The notes below the pieces were generated by a model that worked only from the letters and a program-made list of their open reading frames with translations, ran no database searches and was not told where the DNA came from. A stretch of DNA of 64,000 bases, from contig JAPSLU010000003.1 of assembly GCA_031180405.1 (NCBI GenBank), positions 1-64,000 of the forward strand. Reading direction: 5' to 3'. The translations under genes were made by a program, and so were the position numbers. Position 1 is the stretch's first letter; each line of letters begins with the position of its first letter. Positions 33,643-43,879 of this stretch are shown here, in pieces. This DNA is from Bacillus sp. (in: firmicutes). GTDB lineage: Bacteria > Bacillota > Bacilli > Bacillales > Bacillaceae.

Positions 33643-36000
33643 ATGGCTAAAAGAAAAAGAAAACAGAGAAAGTCAAAGGATGATTGGAAAAGAACATTAA
33701 AGTTTGAATTAGCTGGATTGATCATATTAGCAATTACACTCATAGCAATTTCTAAATTAGGTTTTGTCGGTTCGACCTTTGTACATTTATTCCGCTTTTT
33801 TAGTGGTGAATGGTACATGCTTTTTTTGATTGGAGTAGTCTTATTTTCATTATACCTGATATGGAAAAGGCAAATTCCTACGTTATTTAATAGACAAATG
33901 ATAGGAATCTATTGTATTACGGCATCACTTCTTCTATTAAGTCATGTTACATTGTTTAAAATGTTGTCTCATAATGGAACGTTTGCTTCTCCAAGTGTTA
34001 TTTCAAATACGCTTGAATTATTTTGGTTGGATGTTAATGGTGAAGCAAGTAATGTTGATTTAGGTGGAGGGATGATTGGAGCGGTATTGTTTGCTTCTTC
34101 GTACTATTTGTTTGCTGAAGCGGGTTCAAAAATTATTGCAATTGTTCTAATTGTGATAGGAATAATTTTAATTACTGGACGCTCCTTACAAGCTACACTA
34201 GCTAAACTATTGATACCTATTGGTAGGTTTATAAAAAATCAAACCATTGGATTTTTAGATGATATGAGGAACCTTCCATCAGCCATGAAACAGAAACGAG
34301 CTGAACAAAAACAGAGAAGGAAGGAAAAGCTATTGGAGAATGAAGAAGATGATGAGGTTCTTGATGAATATCAGCCGATTATCTCTAGCTTTTCTGACAG
34401 TGAGGATCATGATCAGGAAATGATTATCCATACAATGGAACGTCAGCAACATCCTCTAAATGAAACGACGAGTTCAGACGAAGAAGAGCAAGGTAAGAGT
34501 GATTCTGCTCCAGATAGGTCAAATCAAGATCAAGAAGTTATTCAACCAATGGCATTTGTTGAAGTTGAAAATAAGGATTATAAGCTCCCGCCAATAGATT
34601 TACTGAAAGCGCCTAAGCAAAATTCACAGCAAGCCGATAAGAAAAATATATATGAAAATGCTAGAAAACTAGAAAAAACTTTTCAAAGCTTTGGTGTTAA
34701 AGCTAAAGTTACACAGGTTCATTTAGGTCCGGCAGTAACAAAATATGAAGTATACCCTGATGTTGGGGTCAAAGTTAGTAAAATTGTGAATTTAAGTGAT
34801 GATTTGGCATTAGCTCTAGCAGCGAAGGATATTCGGATTGAAGCTCCAATCCCTGGAAAATCAGCGGTTGGAATTGAAGTTCCTAATTCTGAAATTGCTA
34901 TGGTTTCACTTAGAGAGGTATTAGAATCTAAATCAAATGACCGACCTGATGCTAAACTTCTTATTGGTTTAGGTAGAGATATATCAGGTGATGCCGTTTT
35001 GGCGGAACTGAATAAGATGCCTCACTTACTTGTCGCAGGAGCAACGGGGAGCGGGAAAAGTGTATGTATAAACGGAATTATCACTAGTATCTTGATGAGA
35101 GCTAAACCGCATGAAGTGAAGTTAATGATGATTGACCCTAAGATGGTCGAGTTAAATGTTTATAATGGAGTACCGCATTTACTAGCTCCCGTCGTAACAG
35201 ACCCTAAAAAGGCTTCTCAGGCTCTAAAAAAAGTAGTGAATGAAATGGAGAGAAGGTATGAGCTATTCTCTCACACAGGGACTAGAAATATTGAAGGATA
35301 CAATGAAATTATTAGAAGAAATAATCAAGAAGAAGCGAAACAACCTGAGCTCCCTTATATTGTTGTAATTGTCGATGAGCTTGCGGATTTGATGATGGTA
35401 GCTTCTTCAGATGTAGAAGATTCGATTACTAGGCTTTCGCAAATGGCTCGTGCAGCGGGTATTCATCTTATTATCGCGACTCAACGTCCATCGGTTGATG
35501 TTATCACTGGGGTCATTAAAGCAAACATTCCTTCCCGAATTGCGTTTAGTGTTTCTTCCCAAACTGACTCAAGAACGATTTTAGACATGGGGGGAGCTGA
35601 AAAGCTTTTAGGACGAGGTGACATGCTTTTTCTACCAGTTGGATCATCGAAGCCAGTCCGTGTACAAGGTGCATTTTTATCAGATGAAGAAGTTGAGCAA
35701 ACAGTTAATTTTGTTATTGCCCAACAGAAGGCACAATATCAGGAAGAAATGATTCCAACCGAAGTTTCAGAGGCTTCTGGAGTGGTAGAGGATGATTTAT
35801 ATGAGGAAGCTGTACAACTTGTAGTTGATATGCAAACTGCATCTGTATCTATGCTCCAGCGACGTTTCCGTGTTGGATATACAAGGGCAGCTAGACTAAT
35901 CGATGCAATGGAGGAACGTGGAGTTGTAGGACCGTATGAAGGTAGTAAACCGCGTGATGTATTGCTTTCAAAAGAAAAACATGAAGAATTAACTTCCTAA
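33643..36000 (+). CDS. spoIIIE: DNA translocase FtsK/SpoIIIE
   Basis: N-terminal TM region, [14 protein letters not shown] Walker A, C-terminal gamma (winged helix) [27 protein letters not shown]. Confidence 0.96.
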   Translation: MAKRKRKQRKSKDDWKRTLKFELAGLIILAITLIAISKLGFVGSTFVHLFRFFSGEWYMLFLIGVVLFSLYLIWKRQIPTLFNRQMIGIYCITASLLLLSHVTLFKMLSHNGTFASPSVISNTLELFWLDVNGEASNVDLGGGMIGAVLFASSYYLFAEAGSKIIAIVLIVIGIILITGRSLQATLAKLLIPIGRFIKNQTIGFLDDMRNLPSAMKQKRAEQKQRRKEKLLENEEDDEVLDEYQPIISSFSDSEDHDQEMIIHTMERQQHPLNETTSSDEEEQGKSDSAPDRSNQDQEVIQPMAFVEVENKDYKLPPIDLLKAPKQNSQQADKKNIYENARKLEKTFQSFGVKAKVTQVHLGPAVTKYEVYPDVGVKVSKIVNLSDDLALALAAKDIRIEAPIPGKSAVGIEVPNSEIAMVSLREVLESKSNDRPDAKLLIGLGRDISGDAVLAELNKMPHLLVAGATGSGKSVCINGIITSILMRAKPHEVKLMMIDPKMVELNVYNGVPHLLAPVVTDPKKASQALKKVVNEMERRYELFSHTGTRNIEGYNEIIRRNNQEEAKQPELPYIVVIVDELADLMMVASSDVEDSITRLSQMARAAGIHLIIATQRPSVDVITGVIKANIPSRIAFSVSSQTDSRTILDMGGAEKLLGRGDMLFLPVGSSKPVRVQGAFLSDEEVEQTVNFVIAQQKAQYQEEMIPTEVSEASGVVEDDLYEEAVQLVVDMQTASVSMLQRRFRVGYTRAARLIDAMEERGVVGPYEGSKPRDVLLSKEKHEELTS

Positions 36001-36004
36001 TAAG

Positions 36005-36057
36005 GACTAAGCAGAATTGGTTAGAGCAATTAATCCAATCTCTGTTTAGTTTTTTTA
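36005..36057 (+). terminator. terminator after spoIIIE
   Basis: ACTAAGCAGAATTGGTTA ... TAATCCAATCTCTGTTTAGT followed by TTTTTT. Confidence 0.75.
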
Positions 36058-36090
36058 TTTCGTTATCGACAAGATACGACAAAAAGAGTA

Positions 36091-36181
36091 CGATAATAAA
36101 GAATGAAATAAGCGTATCGGTCGATTATATTTTTGCGGAAAACAAACTATACTATATACATCGTGATCATTCTTTATTTCG
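36091..36181. repeat. long inverted repeat upstream of GntR gene
   Basis: AATAAAGAATGA (36095-36106) and TCATTCTTTATT (36167-36178), perfect 12-bp arms about 60 bp apart. Confidence 0.6.
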
Positions 36182-36249
36182 ACAATTTTTCTTACTTTCT
36201 ATTTATTTCTATGATAAAACATGATATAGTATTTTCGATTAGAGAAAGG

Positions 36250-36281
36250 TGTATAACATCAGATGTCTGATCTCTTATACA
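36250..36281. promoter_or_regulatory. dyad operator candidate in nupR (ymfC) 5' region
   Basis: TGTATAA-c-ATCAGA-TG-TCTGAT-ctc-TTATACA. Confidence 0.6.
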
Positions 36282-36307
36282 TAGAGGGTAAAATGGGGGA
36301 CATATCA

Positions 36308-37033
36308 ATGACCATAAAGTCTGATAATCGACATTTGTATTTACAAGTGATTGATAAAATAAAAGAGGATATTGAAAATGGTACTTATCGGGAAAAAGAA
36401 AAACTACCGTCTGAATTTGAACTTTCCAAAAGCTTAGGTGTTAGTAGAGCCACATTAAGGGAAGCACTGCGAACACTTGAAGAAGAAAACGTTATCATTA
36501 GAAGGCATGGAGTTGGAACTTTCGTTAATTCAAAACCAAGATTCACTTCTGGGATAGAACAACTCAATAGTGTTACCGCTATGATTGAACAGGCAAACCT
36601 AAAACCAGGAACTATTTTTCTCTCATCATCTATTACAGGTGCTACTGAAGATGATGTAAAAAGATTTAAGTGCAATAGGGAAGATGAAATCTTTTTATTA
36701 GAAAGAGTCCGGACAGCAAATGGAGAACCCGTTGTTTATTGTTTAGATAAAATCCCAACCTCAATTTTGCCAGAGACATTTGATCATGAACAAGAATCTC
36801 TTTTTAAACTATTAGAGGATAAAGCTAGTATTTATATTAGTTACGCGGTTACCCATATTGAACCGATAGGGTATCATGAAAAAATATCCCCAATTTTAGA
36901 ATGTGATCCTGAAACATCATTACTGCTTTTGAAACAAATGCATTTCGATGATCAAGATCAACCAGTTTTATACTCACTAAACTACTTTAGAGCTGATCAT
37001 TTTAGTTTCCATGTTGTAAGAAAGCGTTTATAG
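36308..37033 (+). CDS. ymfC: GntR/HutC family transcriptional regulator (YmfC/NupR-like)
   Basis: [66 protein letters not shown] at 36308 after GGGGGA fits better than track start 36263. Confidence 0.9.
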   Translation: MTIKSDNRHLYLQVIDKIKEDIENGTYREKEKLPSEFELSKSLGVSRATLREALRTLEEENVIIRRHGVGTFVNSKPRFTSGIEQLNSVTAMIEQANLKPGTIFLSSSITGATEDDVKRFKCNREDEIFLLERVRTANGEPVVYCLDKIPTSILPETFDHEQESLFKLLEDKASIYISYAVTHIEPIGYHEKISPILECDPETSLLLLKQMHFDDQDQPVLYSLNYFRADHFSFHVVRKRL

Positions 37034-37112
37034 GTCAGAATAATAGAGAAATTAAAAATATAGAATAGCATTTAAAAATTATTACATAAAATATGTCAGG
37101 TAATCTCCTCTG

Positions 37113-37132
37113 TTTAGTGTTTAACACCTAAA
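37113..37132. promoter_or_regulatory. short dyad upstream of the BMP/nucleoside transporter operon
   Basis: TTTAGTGTT-t-AACA-c-CTAAA. Confidence 0.35.
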
Positions 37133-37251
37133 GGTTGTTTAAAATATACGAGTGTACACAGTTCTATACTGTAAGGAGGTGGTTTGCTCGTATAGGCTGT
37201 AACTTTTTGTTTATTTTAATACTTATACTATATTTTATAGGGGGCAATAAA

Positions 37252-38325
37252 ATGAAAAAGAGGCATGGACTAGCATTATCTTTATTTTTAGCTGCTAGTA
37301 CTTTACTTGCTGGCTGTGGTGGAGCTAACAATGATAAAGGTGGCACTGAAGGTGGCGGCGAAGCAACTGAAGATCAGTTTACAGTAGGAATGGTAACAGA
37401 TATCGGTGGAGTTGATGATAAATCATTTAACCAATCAGCTTGGGAAGGTTTACAAGCATTTGGTGAAGAAAACGGCCTTGAAAAAGGAAATGACGGTTTT
37501 GATTATCTTCAATCTCAAAGTGATGCAGATTATGCGACAAACTTAAATACTCTCGCACGTAAAAAATTCGATTTAATCTACGGAATTGGATACTTATTAC
37601 AACCGGCAATTGATGAAATTGCTCAGCAACAAAAAGATACACATTTTGCGATTGTTGATAGTGTTGTTGAACAACCAAACGTGGCAAGTATCACATTTAA
37701 AGAGCATCAAGGTTCATTTTTAGTTGGTGTTGTTGCTGGGTTAACAACAAAAACAAACAAAATTGGATTTGTTGGCGGTGTTGAAGGAGATTTAATTAAG
37801 AAGTTTGAAGTAGGTTTCATTGAGGGAGTTAAAGCAGTAAACCCTGATGCAACAGTTGAAGTACAATACGCAGGTTCATTTGGAGATGCTGCAAAAGGTA
37901 AACAAATTGCATCAAGCATGTACGGGCTAGGCGCTGATATTATCTATCATGCTGCTGGAGGAACAGGTAATGGTGTATTCTCTGAAGCGGTCGACTTAAA
38001 AGTTGAAGATCCAAACCGTGAACTTTGGGTTATTGGTGTCGACAAAGACCAACATGAAGAAGGAAATGGAAAAACAAAAGCTGGTGAAGAATTTAACATT
38101 ACGTTAACATCAATGGTTAAGCGTGTAGACGTTGCTGTTAAGGACCTTGCAGAAAAAGGTAAAGCCGGTGAATTCCCAGGTGGAGAAGTTATTGAATACG
38201 GTATTGAAGAACAAGCAATCGGTATCGCACCAAGTGATGAGCATTTATCAGAAGAAGTAAAAGCAAAAGTTAAAGAATTCGAAGAAAAAATTGTTAATGG
38301 TGAGATCGAAGTACCAACAAAATAA
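37252..38325 (+). CDS. nupN: BMP family (basic membrane protein/nucleoside-binding) lipoprotein
   Basis: Signal peptide with lipobox [32 protein letters not shown] signature; ATG at 37252 after GGGGGC. Confidence 0.9.
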   Translation: MKKRHGLALSLFLAASTLLAGCGGANNDKGGTEGGGEATEDQFTVGMVTDIGGVDDKSFNQSAWEGLQAFGEENGLEKGNDGFDYLQSQSDADYATNLNTLARKKFDLIYGIGYLLQPAIDEIAQQQKDTHFAIVDSVVEQPNVASITFKEHQGSFLVGVVAGLTTKTNKIGFVGGVEGDLIKKFEVGFIEGVKAVNPDATVEVQYAGSFGDAAKGKQIASSMYGLGADIIYHAAGGTGNGVFSEAVDLKVEDPNRELWVIGVDKDQHEEGNGKTKAGEEFNITLTSMVKRVDVAVKDLAEKGKAGEFPGGEVIEYGIEEQAIGIAPSDEHLSEEVKAKVKEFEEKIVNGEIEVPTK

Positions 38326-38334
38326 TAAATAGAT

Positions 38335-38434
38335 AAGGGCTGACTTACTTGAAGGTTCAGATTCCTCAATCAAATTGCTCATATATTAAGCTTTTAGATA
38401 GAGGTGTTTTTTACCCGAGTAGAGGTCAGCCTTT
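38335..38434. repeat. long-loop inverted repeat between lipoprotein and ATPase genes
   Basis: AAGGGCTGAC (38335-38344) ... GTCAGCCTTT (38425-38434). Confidence 0.5.
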
Positions 38435-38608
38435 ATTCCTGAAAGTCATTAAATTTAAATCTTCTAACTATTCCGGAAGTCCATTCAAACTAGTAGGTTT
38501 ACATATGGTGATTTTCATACCTGTGAATTTTATTGCGTTATAATGCTTAAAGTTAACAAAATGAAAGAAGATACCTTAGTGTTGTTCAGGAAAAAGGAGT
38601 GAACAAGT

Positions 38609-40138
38609 TTGGAATATGTAATTGAAATGCTAAATATTCGTAAAGAGTTTCCTGGCATAGTTGCAAATGACAATATTACATTACAAGTGAAAAAAGGCGA
38701 AATTCATGCCCTTTTAGGTGAGAATGGAGCTGGAAAATCAACATTAATGAATGTCCTTTTTGGCCTCTATCAACCTGAAAGAGGAGAAATTAGAGTCAAG
38801 GGAAAAAAAGTTGATATTACTAATCCTAATATTGCGAATGATCTAGGAATTGGTATGGTTCATCAGCATTTTATGCTTGTTAATACCTTTACTGTAACAG
38901 AAAACATTATTTTAGGAAATGAACCTAAAAAAGGAACTTCCATTAATTTAAAGGAAGCTGAGAAGCAAGTTAAAGAAATATCTGAACGTTATGGCCTTTC
39001 TGTAGATCCTACGGCTAAGATTTCAGACATATCAGTAGGCATGCAGCAACGTGTAGAAATTTTAAAAACATTATATCGTGGGGCAGAGATTTTAATTTTT
39101 GATGAGCCAACTGCTGTTCTTACTCCTCAGGAAATAAAAGAATTAATCCAAATTTTGAAAACCTTAATAAAAGAAGGAAAATCAATTATTTTAATCACAC
39201 ACAAGCTAAAGGAAATTATGGAGGTTTGTGATCGTGTAACTGTTATCCGAAAAGGTGAGGGAATTGGTACAGTTGATGTAGCAAATACAAACCCGAACGA
39301 ATTAGCATCATTAATGGTTGGACGAGAAGTTTCTTTTACTACTAAAAAAACGCCTGCAAATCCAAAAGATGATGTATTAACAATTACTGATTTAACTGTT
39401 AAAGATAATCGTAATGTGCCTATGGTAAATTCGTTAAGTTTATCAGTTCGAGCTGGAGAAATTGTTGGTATTGCAGGTGTTGATGGTAATGGTCAATCAG
39501 AACTAATAGAAGCTATCACTGGGTTAAGAAAAGTTGATTCAGGGACTATTAAATTAAATAACAAAAACATTACCAACATGCATCCTAGAAAAATTACGGA
39601 AACTGGGGTTGGGCATATTCCTCAAGACCGTCATAAGCATGGCTTAGTTTTAGATTTTCCAATTGGAGAAAACATGGTCTTGCAAACATACTATAAACAA
39701 CCTTTCTCAAAAAAAGGCGTCCTTAGTCTTAAAACAATTTATGAAAAAGCAAAGATTCTTATAAAAGAATTTGATGTGAGGACTCCAAGTTCTTCTACAC
39801 TTGCTAGAGCTCTTTCAGGTGGTAATCAACAAAAAGCAATTATTGGTCGAGAGGTTGATCGAAATCCCGATTTGCTTATTGCAGCTCAGCCTACCCGTGG
39901 TCTTGATGTTGGTGCAATTGAATTCATTCATAGTCGTCTCATCGAACAACGAGATAATGGTAAAGCTGTACTGTTAATTTCATTTGAATTAGATGAAATT
40001 ATGAATGTGAGCGACCGAATTGCAGTTATTTATGAAGGGAAAATTGTTGACATTGTAGACCCGAAAGAAACAACAGAGCAAGAATTAGGACTCCTTATGG
40101 CGGGTAGTAAACGTCAGAAAGAAGGTAAGCAGTCATGA
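38609..40138 (+). CDS. nupO: nucleoside ABC transporter ATP-binding protein (double ABC)
   Basis: Two ABC cassettes: GENGAGKSTLMNVLFG and GVDGNGQSELIEAITG. Confidence 0.92.
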   Translation: MEYVIEMLNIRKEFPGIVANDNITLQVKKGEIHALLGENGAGKSTLMNVLFGLYQPERGEIRVKGKKVDITNPNIANDLGIGMVHQHFMLVNTFTVTENIILGNEPKKGTSINLKEAEKQVKEISERYGLSVDPTAKISDISVGMQQRVEILKTLYRGAEILIFDEPTAVLTPQEIKELIQILKTLIKEGKSIILITHKLKEIMEVCDRVTVIRKGEGIGTVDVANTNPNELASLMVGREVSFTTKKTPANPKDDVLTITDLTVKDNRNVPMVNSLSLSVRAGEIVGIAGVDGNGQSELIEAITGLRKVDSGTIKLNNKNITNMHPRKITETGVGHIPQDRHKHGLVLDFPIGENMVLQTYYKQPFSKKGVLSLKTIYEKAKILIKEFDVRTPSSSTLARALSGGNQQKAIIGREVDRNPDLLIAAQPTRGLDVGAIEFIHSRLIEQRDNGKAVLLISFELDEIMNVSDRIAVIYEGKIVDIVDPKETTEQELGLLMAGSKRQKEGKQS

Positions 40139-41181
40139 ATTTAAATCGCTATATGAACTTATTGATTCCTATTATTGCTGTAATATTAGGTCTAATTTCC
40201 GGAGCTATTATAATGTTAGTGAGCGGGTATAACCCAATTGCGGGATATAGTGCTCTATGGTATGGAATGTTTGGTGAATCGTATTACATTGGTGAGACGA
40301 TAAGACAATTAACTCCGTATATTTTAACTGGATTAGCAGTTGCGTTTGCTTTCCGAACAGGACTTTTTAATATTGGGGTTGAAGGTCAAGTAATTGTTGG
40401 ATGGTTAGCGGCAGTTTGGGTAGGAGTAGCATTTGAATTACCAGCTATTATTCACCTTCCATTAGCGATCATTGTTGCTGCAATTGCTGGAGCGCTTTGG
40501 GGCTTTGTACCAGGCTTTTTGAAAGCACGGTTTAAAGTACACGAGGTTATTGTCACAATTATGATGAATTATATTGCTTTACATGTGACAAACTTTTTAA
40601 TTAGAGATGTGATTACAGAAAATAGTGATACAACTGATAAGATTTTCCCTTCTGCGTCATTACGTTCAGAATTCTTCGAGAACATTACTGATTACTCTCG
40701 TATGCATTATGGGATTTTTATTGCTTTAATAGCAGCATTAATCATGTGGTTTTTGCTTGAAAAAACAACAAAAGGCTTTGAATTGCGTGCAGTAGGGTTT
40801 AATCATGATGCGGCACATTATTCAGGTATGAATGTTAACCGTAACATTATCCTTTCAATGGTCATCTCAGGTGCCTTTGCAGGTGTAGCTGGGGCTATGG
40901 AAGGTTTAGGTACCTTTGAATATGTGTCTGTTAAGGGTGGATTTACAGGTATTGGTTTTGATGGAATCGCTGTTGCGCTTATAGGTGGAAATGCTGCAAT
41001 CGGTATTCTGTTTTCTGCTGCTTTATTTGGTGGTTTAAAAGTTGGGGCTCTAAACATGCCATCAGAGGCTGGAGTACCGAATGAGCTTGTGGAAATCATT
41101 ATTGCTCTTATTATCTTCTTTGTAGCTTCAAGCTATTTTATTCGATGGCTGTTATTTCGTTTTAAAAAGGAGGAGAAATAA
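40135..41181 (+). CDS. nupP: nucleoside ABC transporter permease
   Basis: TM protein; FNIGVEGQVIVGW...; ATGA overlap with nupO. Confidence 0.9.
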   Translation: MNLNRYMNLLIPIIAVILGLISGAIIMLVSGYNPIAGYSALWYGMFGESYYIGETIRQLTPYILTGLAVAFAFRTGLFNIGVEGQVIVGWLAAVWVGVAFELPAIIHLPLAIIVAAIAGALWGFVPGFLKARFKVHEVIVTIMMNYIALHVTNFLIRDVITENSDTTDKIFPSASLRSEFFENITDYSRMHYGIFIALIAALIMWFLLEKTTKGFELRAVGFNHDAAHYSGMNVNRNIILSMVISGAFAGVAGAMEGLGTFEYVSVKGGFTGIGFDGIAVALIGGNAAIGILFSAALFGGLKVGALNMPSEAGVPNELVEIIIALIIFFVASSYFIRWLLFRFKKEEK

Positions 41182-42141
41182 GTGAGCATTTTACAAGCTT
41201 TAGAAATTATAATACCAACAGCTCTATTCGTAGCAGCTCCACTTATTTTCACAGCACTTGGTGGCGTTTTTAGTGAACGCTCTGGTGTTGTAAACATTGG
41301 TCTTGAGGGACTAATGATCATCGGTGCATTTGTAGGGATTGTGTTCAATTTACAATTTGATGATGTATTAGGTAGAGCAACACCTTGGTTTGCAATCATA
41401 GCTGCAATGGTGGCGGCAGCTCTCTTTTCGTTGTTACATGCTGTGGCTTCTATTACGTTTAAGGCCGATCAGGTTGTTAGTGGGGTAGCAATAAACTTCT
41501 TAGCTTTAGGCTTATCTCTTTTTCTTGTTAAAAATATCTATGAGAAAGGCCAAACAGACCGCATCTCTATTAGCTTTAACAAGATGGACATACCGTTATT
41601 AAGTGAAATACCTGTCATTGGTAAGATCTTTTTCTCCGGAGGCTATATTACATCATATTTAGCAATTCTTTTAGCTATCATTGTATGGTATGTTATTTTT
41701 AAAACACCGTTTGGTCTTCGGTTACGATCAGTTGGAGAACATCCAATGGCAGCGGATACCATGGGGATCAATGTGACAAAAATGAGATATATTGGTGTAA
41801 TCTTAAGTGGTGCTTTCGCTGGTATTGGTGGAGCAGTTTATGCAACCATCATATCAAGAGATTTTAGTCATGCCACAATTAGTGGTCAAGGTTTTATGGC
41901 GCTCGCAGCAGTTATCTTCGGAAAATGGCATCCACTAGGTGCAATGGGTGCAGCATTATTTTTTGGTCTTGCACAAGGTCTTAGTATTATTGGAGGGACT
42001 ATTCCGTTTTTGAAGGATATTCCAACCGTCTACTTACTCATCCTTCCATATGTATTAACAATTCTTGCACTAACAGGATTTATTGGACGTGCAGACTCGC
42101 CTAAAGCACTGGGTACACCTTATGAAAAAGGAAAACGATAA
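41182..42141 (+). CDS. nupQ: nucleoside ABC transporter permease
   Basis: GVFSERSGVVNIGLEGLMIIGAF; GTG start. Confidence 0.9.
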   Translation: MSILQALEIIIPTALFVAAPLIFTALGGVFSERSGVVNIGLEGLMIIGAFVGIVFNLQFDDVLGRATPWFAIIAAMVAAALFSLLHAVASITFKADQVVSGVAINFLALGLSLFLVKNIYEKGQTDRISISFNKMDIPLLSEIPVIGKIFFSGGYITSYLAILLAIIVWYVIFKTPFGLRLRSVGEHPMAADTMGINVTKMRYIGVILSGAFAGIGGAVYATIISRDFSHATISGQGFMALAAVIFGKWHPLGAMGAALFFGLAQGLSIIGGTIPFLKDIPTVYLLILPYVLTILALTGFIGRADSPKALGTPYEKGKR

Positions 42142-42147
42142 AAAGTC

Positions 42148-42180
42148 AAGGCTTCTTCAATTTATGGAGAAGCCTTTTTC
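42148..42180 (+). terminator. terminator of nup operon
   Basis: AAGGCTTCTtcaatttatggAGAAGCCTTTTT. Confidence 0.85.
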
Positions 42181-42465
42181 ATGCTTAGGAAAACCAGGCG
42201 CCCAATTATATTGAACTGTGGTTAAGCAAAAGACATTTTACTCCCGCCCCTAGAAATAATGGTAAGAAACGAATTCTTCTATATCATCTTATTGTGTCGA
42301 GGTTGATTAAAGTCCGTGCTTTTATACCGTATAAATATTTAGTATTTAAAACATTTTTACTAGTCAAGTTTAGATTGCTTTGTTACTAACTGCCAGTATA
42401 CAATAGCTTCATTTAACACAAAATGAACTTGTTAACAAAATAATTTTTAGACAGGTGAAGACGAT

Positions 42466-43698
42466 ATGGAAGCACGAAAGAAACTGGATTTACTTGCATT
42501 ATCATCTGTTCCTCTTGTTATGACATTAGGAAATTCTATGTTAATTCCTGTTTTACCTGAAATCTCAAAGAAATTAGATATTAGTGCCTTTCAAGTTTCA
42601 TTAATTATTACGGTATATTCAATTGTGGCCATTTTATTAATACCAATTGCTGGCTATTTATCTGATCGATTTGGGCGAAAACTTGTTTTGGTTCCATGCT
42701 TAATCATAGCTGGAGTAGGTGGAGCGGTTTCTGGATGGGCTTCTTGGAAAATGGAAGATCCTTATATAATGATTCTATTGGGACGTGTTTTACAAGGGAT
42801 AGGTTCTGCAGGCGCTGCCCCTGTAGTAATGCCCTTAATAGGGGATATGTTTAATGATGATGAGCAAATAAGTGCAGGTCTTGGATTAACGGAAACAGCG
42901 AATACAGCAGGGAAGGTATTAAGTCCAATAATAGGAGCAGTTTTGGCAGCTTTTCTATGGTTTCTACCTTTTTGGTTTATTCCCTTTTTTTGTTTAATTA
43001 GTGTGCTGCTTGTCTTTTTCTTAGTTAAAGTTCCAAAAAAGAAGGAATCTGAAAAACAAAGCTTTAAGGAATTTGCTCATTGTGTTAAGGATATCTTTGC
43101 GAAGGATGGTAAGTGGCTTTTTGCCATCTTTGCCGTTGGCTGTACAATTATGTTTGTACTCTTCGGCGTTTTATTTTTCTTATCAGACATGCTTGAAAAA
43201 CAATATAATATTAATGGGATTAAAAAAGGATTAGTTCTTGCCATTCCATTACTGGCACTTTCAATAAGTTCTTATGTATCAGGGAAAAAAATCGGTCAAA
43301 ATAGGAACTTAATGAAAACTGTCATTATCATAGGAATGAGTTTAGTAACTCTTTCCTTTATCGCCCAAAGGGTACAACATTCACTAACTTTCTTAATCTC
43401 ATTCCTTGTCCTTACGGGTGTTGGAATAGGGATTACCTTGCCAAGTTTGGATGCATTAATAACTGAAGGTATTGAAAAAGAAGAAAGAGGTACCATTACT
43501 TCAATTTACAGTTCCATGAGGTTTATAGGTGTAGCTGCAGGACCACCTGTATTTTCTTATCTCATGTCAGTTAATGAGCATCTTGTCTATTATATTTCGG
43601 CAGGAACAAGTGTTATAGCTGTCATGATTGTCATGTTATTCATTAAACCCGAAAAGGATTTTGATAAAGATCCAAGTCAACTTCCAAAACTTGCTTAA
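42466..43698 (+). CDS. ymfD: MFS transporter (YmfD-like)
   Basis: 12-TM MFS; LSDRFGRKLVLVP motif; position before ymfF. Confidence 0.82.
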   Translation: MEARKKLDLLALSSVPLVMTLGNSMLIPVLPEISKKLDISAFQVSLIITVYSIVAILLIPIAGYLSDRFGRKLVLVPCLIIAGVGGAVSGWASWKMEDPYIMILLGRVLQGIGSAGAAPVVMPLIGDMFNDDEQISAGLGLTETANTAGKVLSPIIGAVLAAFLWFLPFWFIPFFCLISVLLVFFLVKVPKKKESEKQSFKEFAHCVKDIFAKDGKWLFAIFAVGCTIMFVLFGVLFFLSDMLEKQYNINGIKKGLVLAIPLLALSISSYVSGKKIGQNRNLMKTVIIIGMSLVTLSFIAQRVQHSLTFLISFLVLTGVGIGITLPSLDALITEGIEKEERGTITSIYSSMRFIGVAAGPPVFSYLMSVNEHLVYYISAGTSVIAVMIVMLFIKPEKDFDKDPSQLPKLA

Positions 43699-43710
43699 TA
43701 TTCATTTAAA

Positions 43711-43745
43711 GGACAGTCGTTACTTTGAAGACTGTCCTCACGTTT
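43711..43745 (+). terminator. terminator after MFS gene
   Basis: AGGACAGTCgttactttgaaGACTGTCCTcacgtttt. Confidence 0.65.
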
Positions 43746-43879
43746 TCTCACAAATTTATCACCTTTCGTATAGACTACAGTCATTAGAGTAAAGATATAG
43801 AAGAAAATATGTATTATTTCCTTTATTATCCTCGTATTGATATAATTACTAACAATGAAATGATAAAAGGAGGTTCTTC

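Noticed and set aside
37034-37251. Purine riboswitch upstream of the nucleoside transporter operon
   Set aside because: Looked for the conserved purine-aptamer core sequences; only a 50-nt hairpin with an orphan SD is present.
37947-38369. 140-aa antisense ORF
   Set aside because: Shadow ORF opposite the BMP lipoprotein gene; low-complexity Ser/Thr/Pro composition typical of antisense of a coding frame.
38349-38543. 64-aa + strand ORF between lipoprotein and ATPase genes
   Set aside because: Overlaps the long inverted repeat and lacks a recognisable RBS or family; treated as non-coding.
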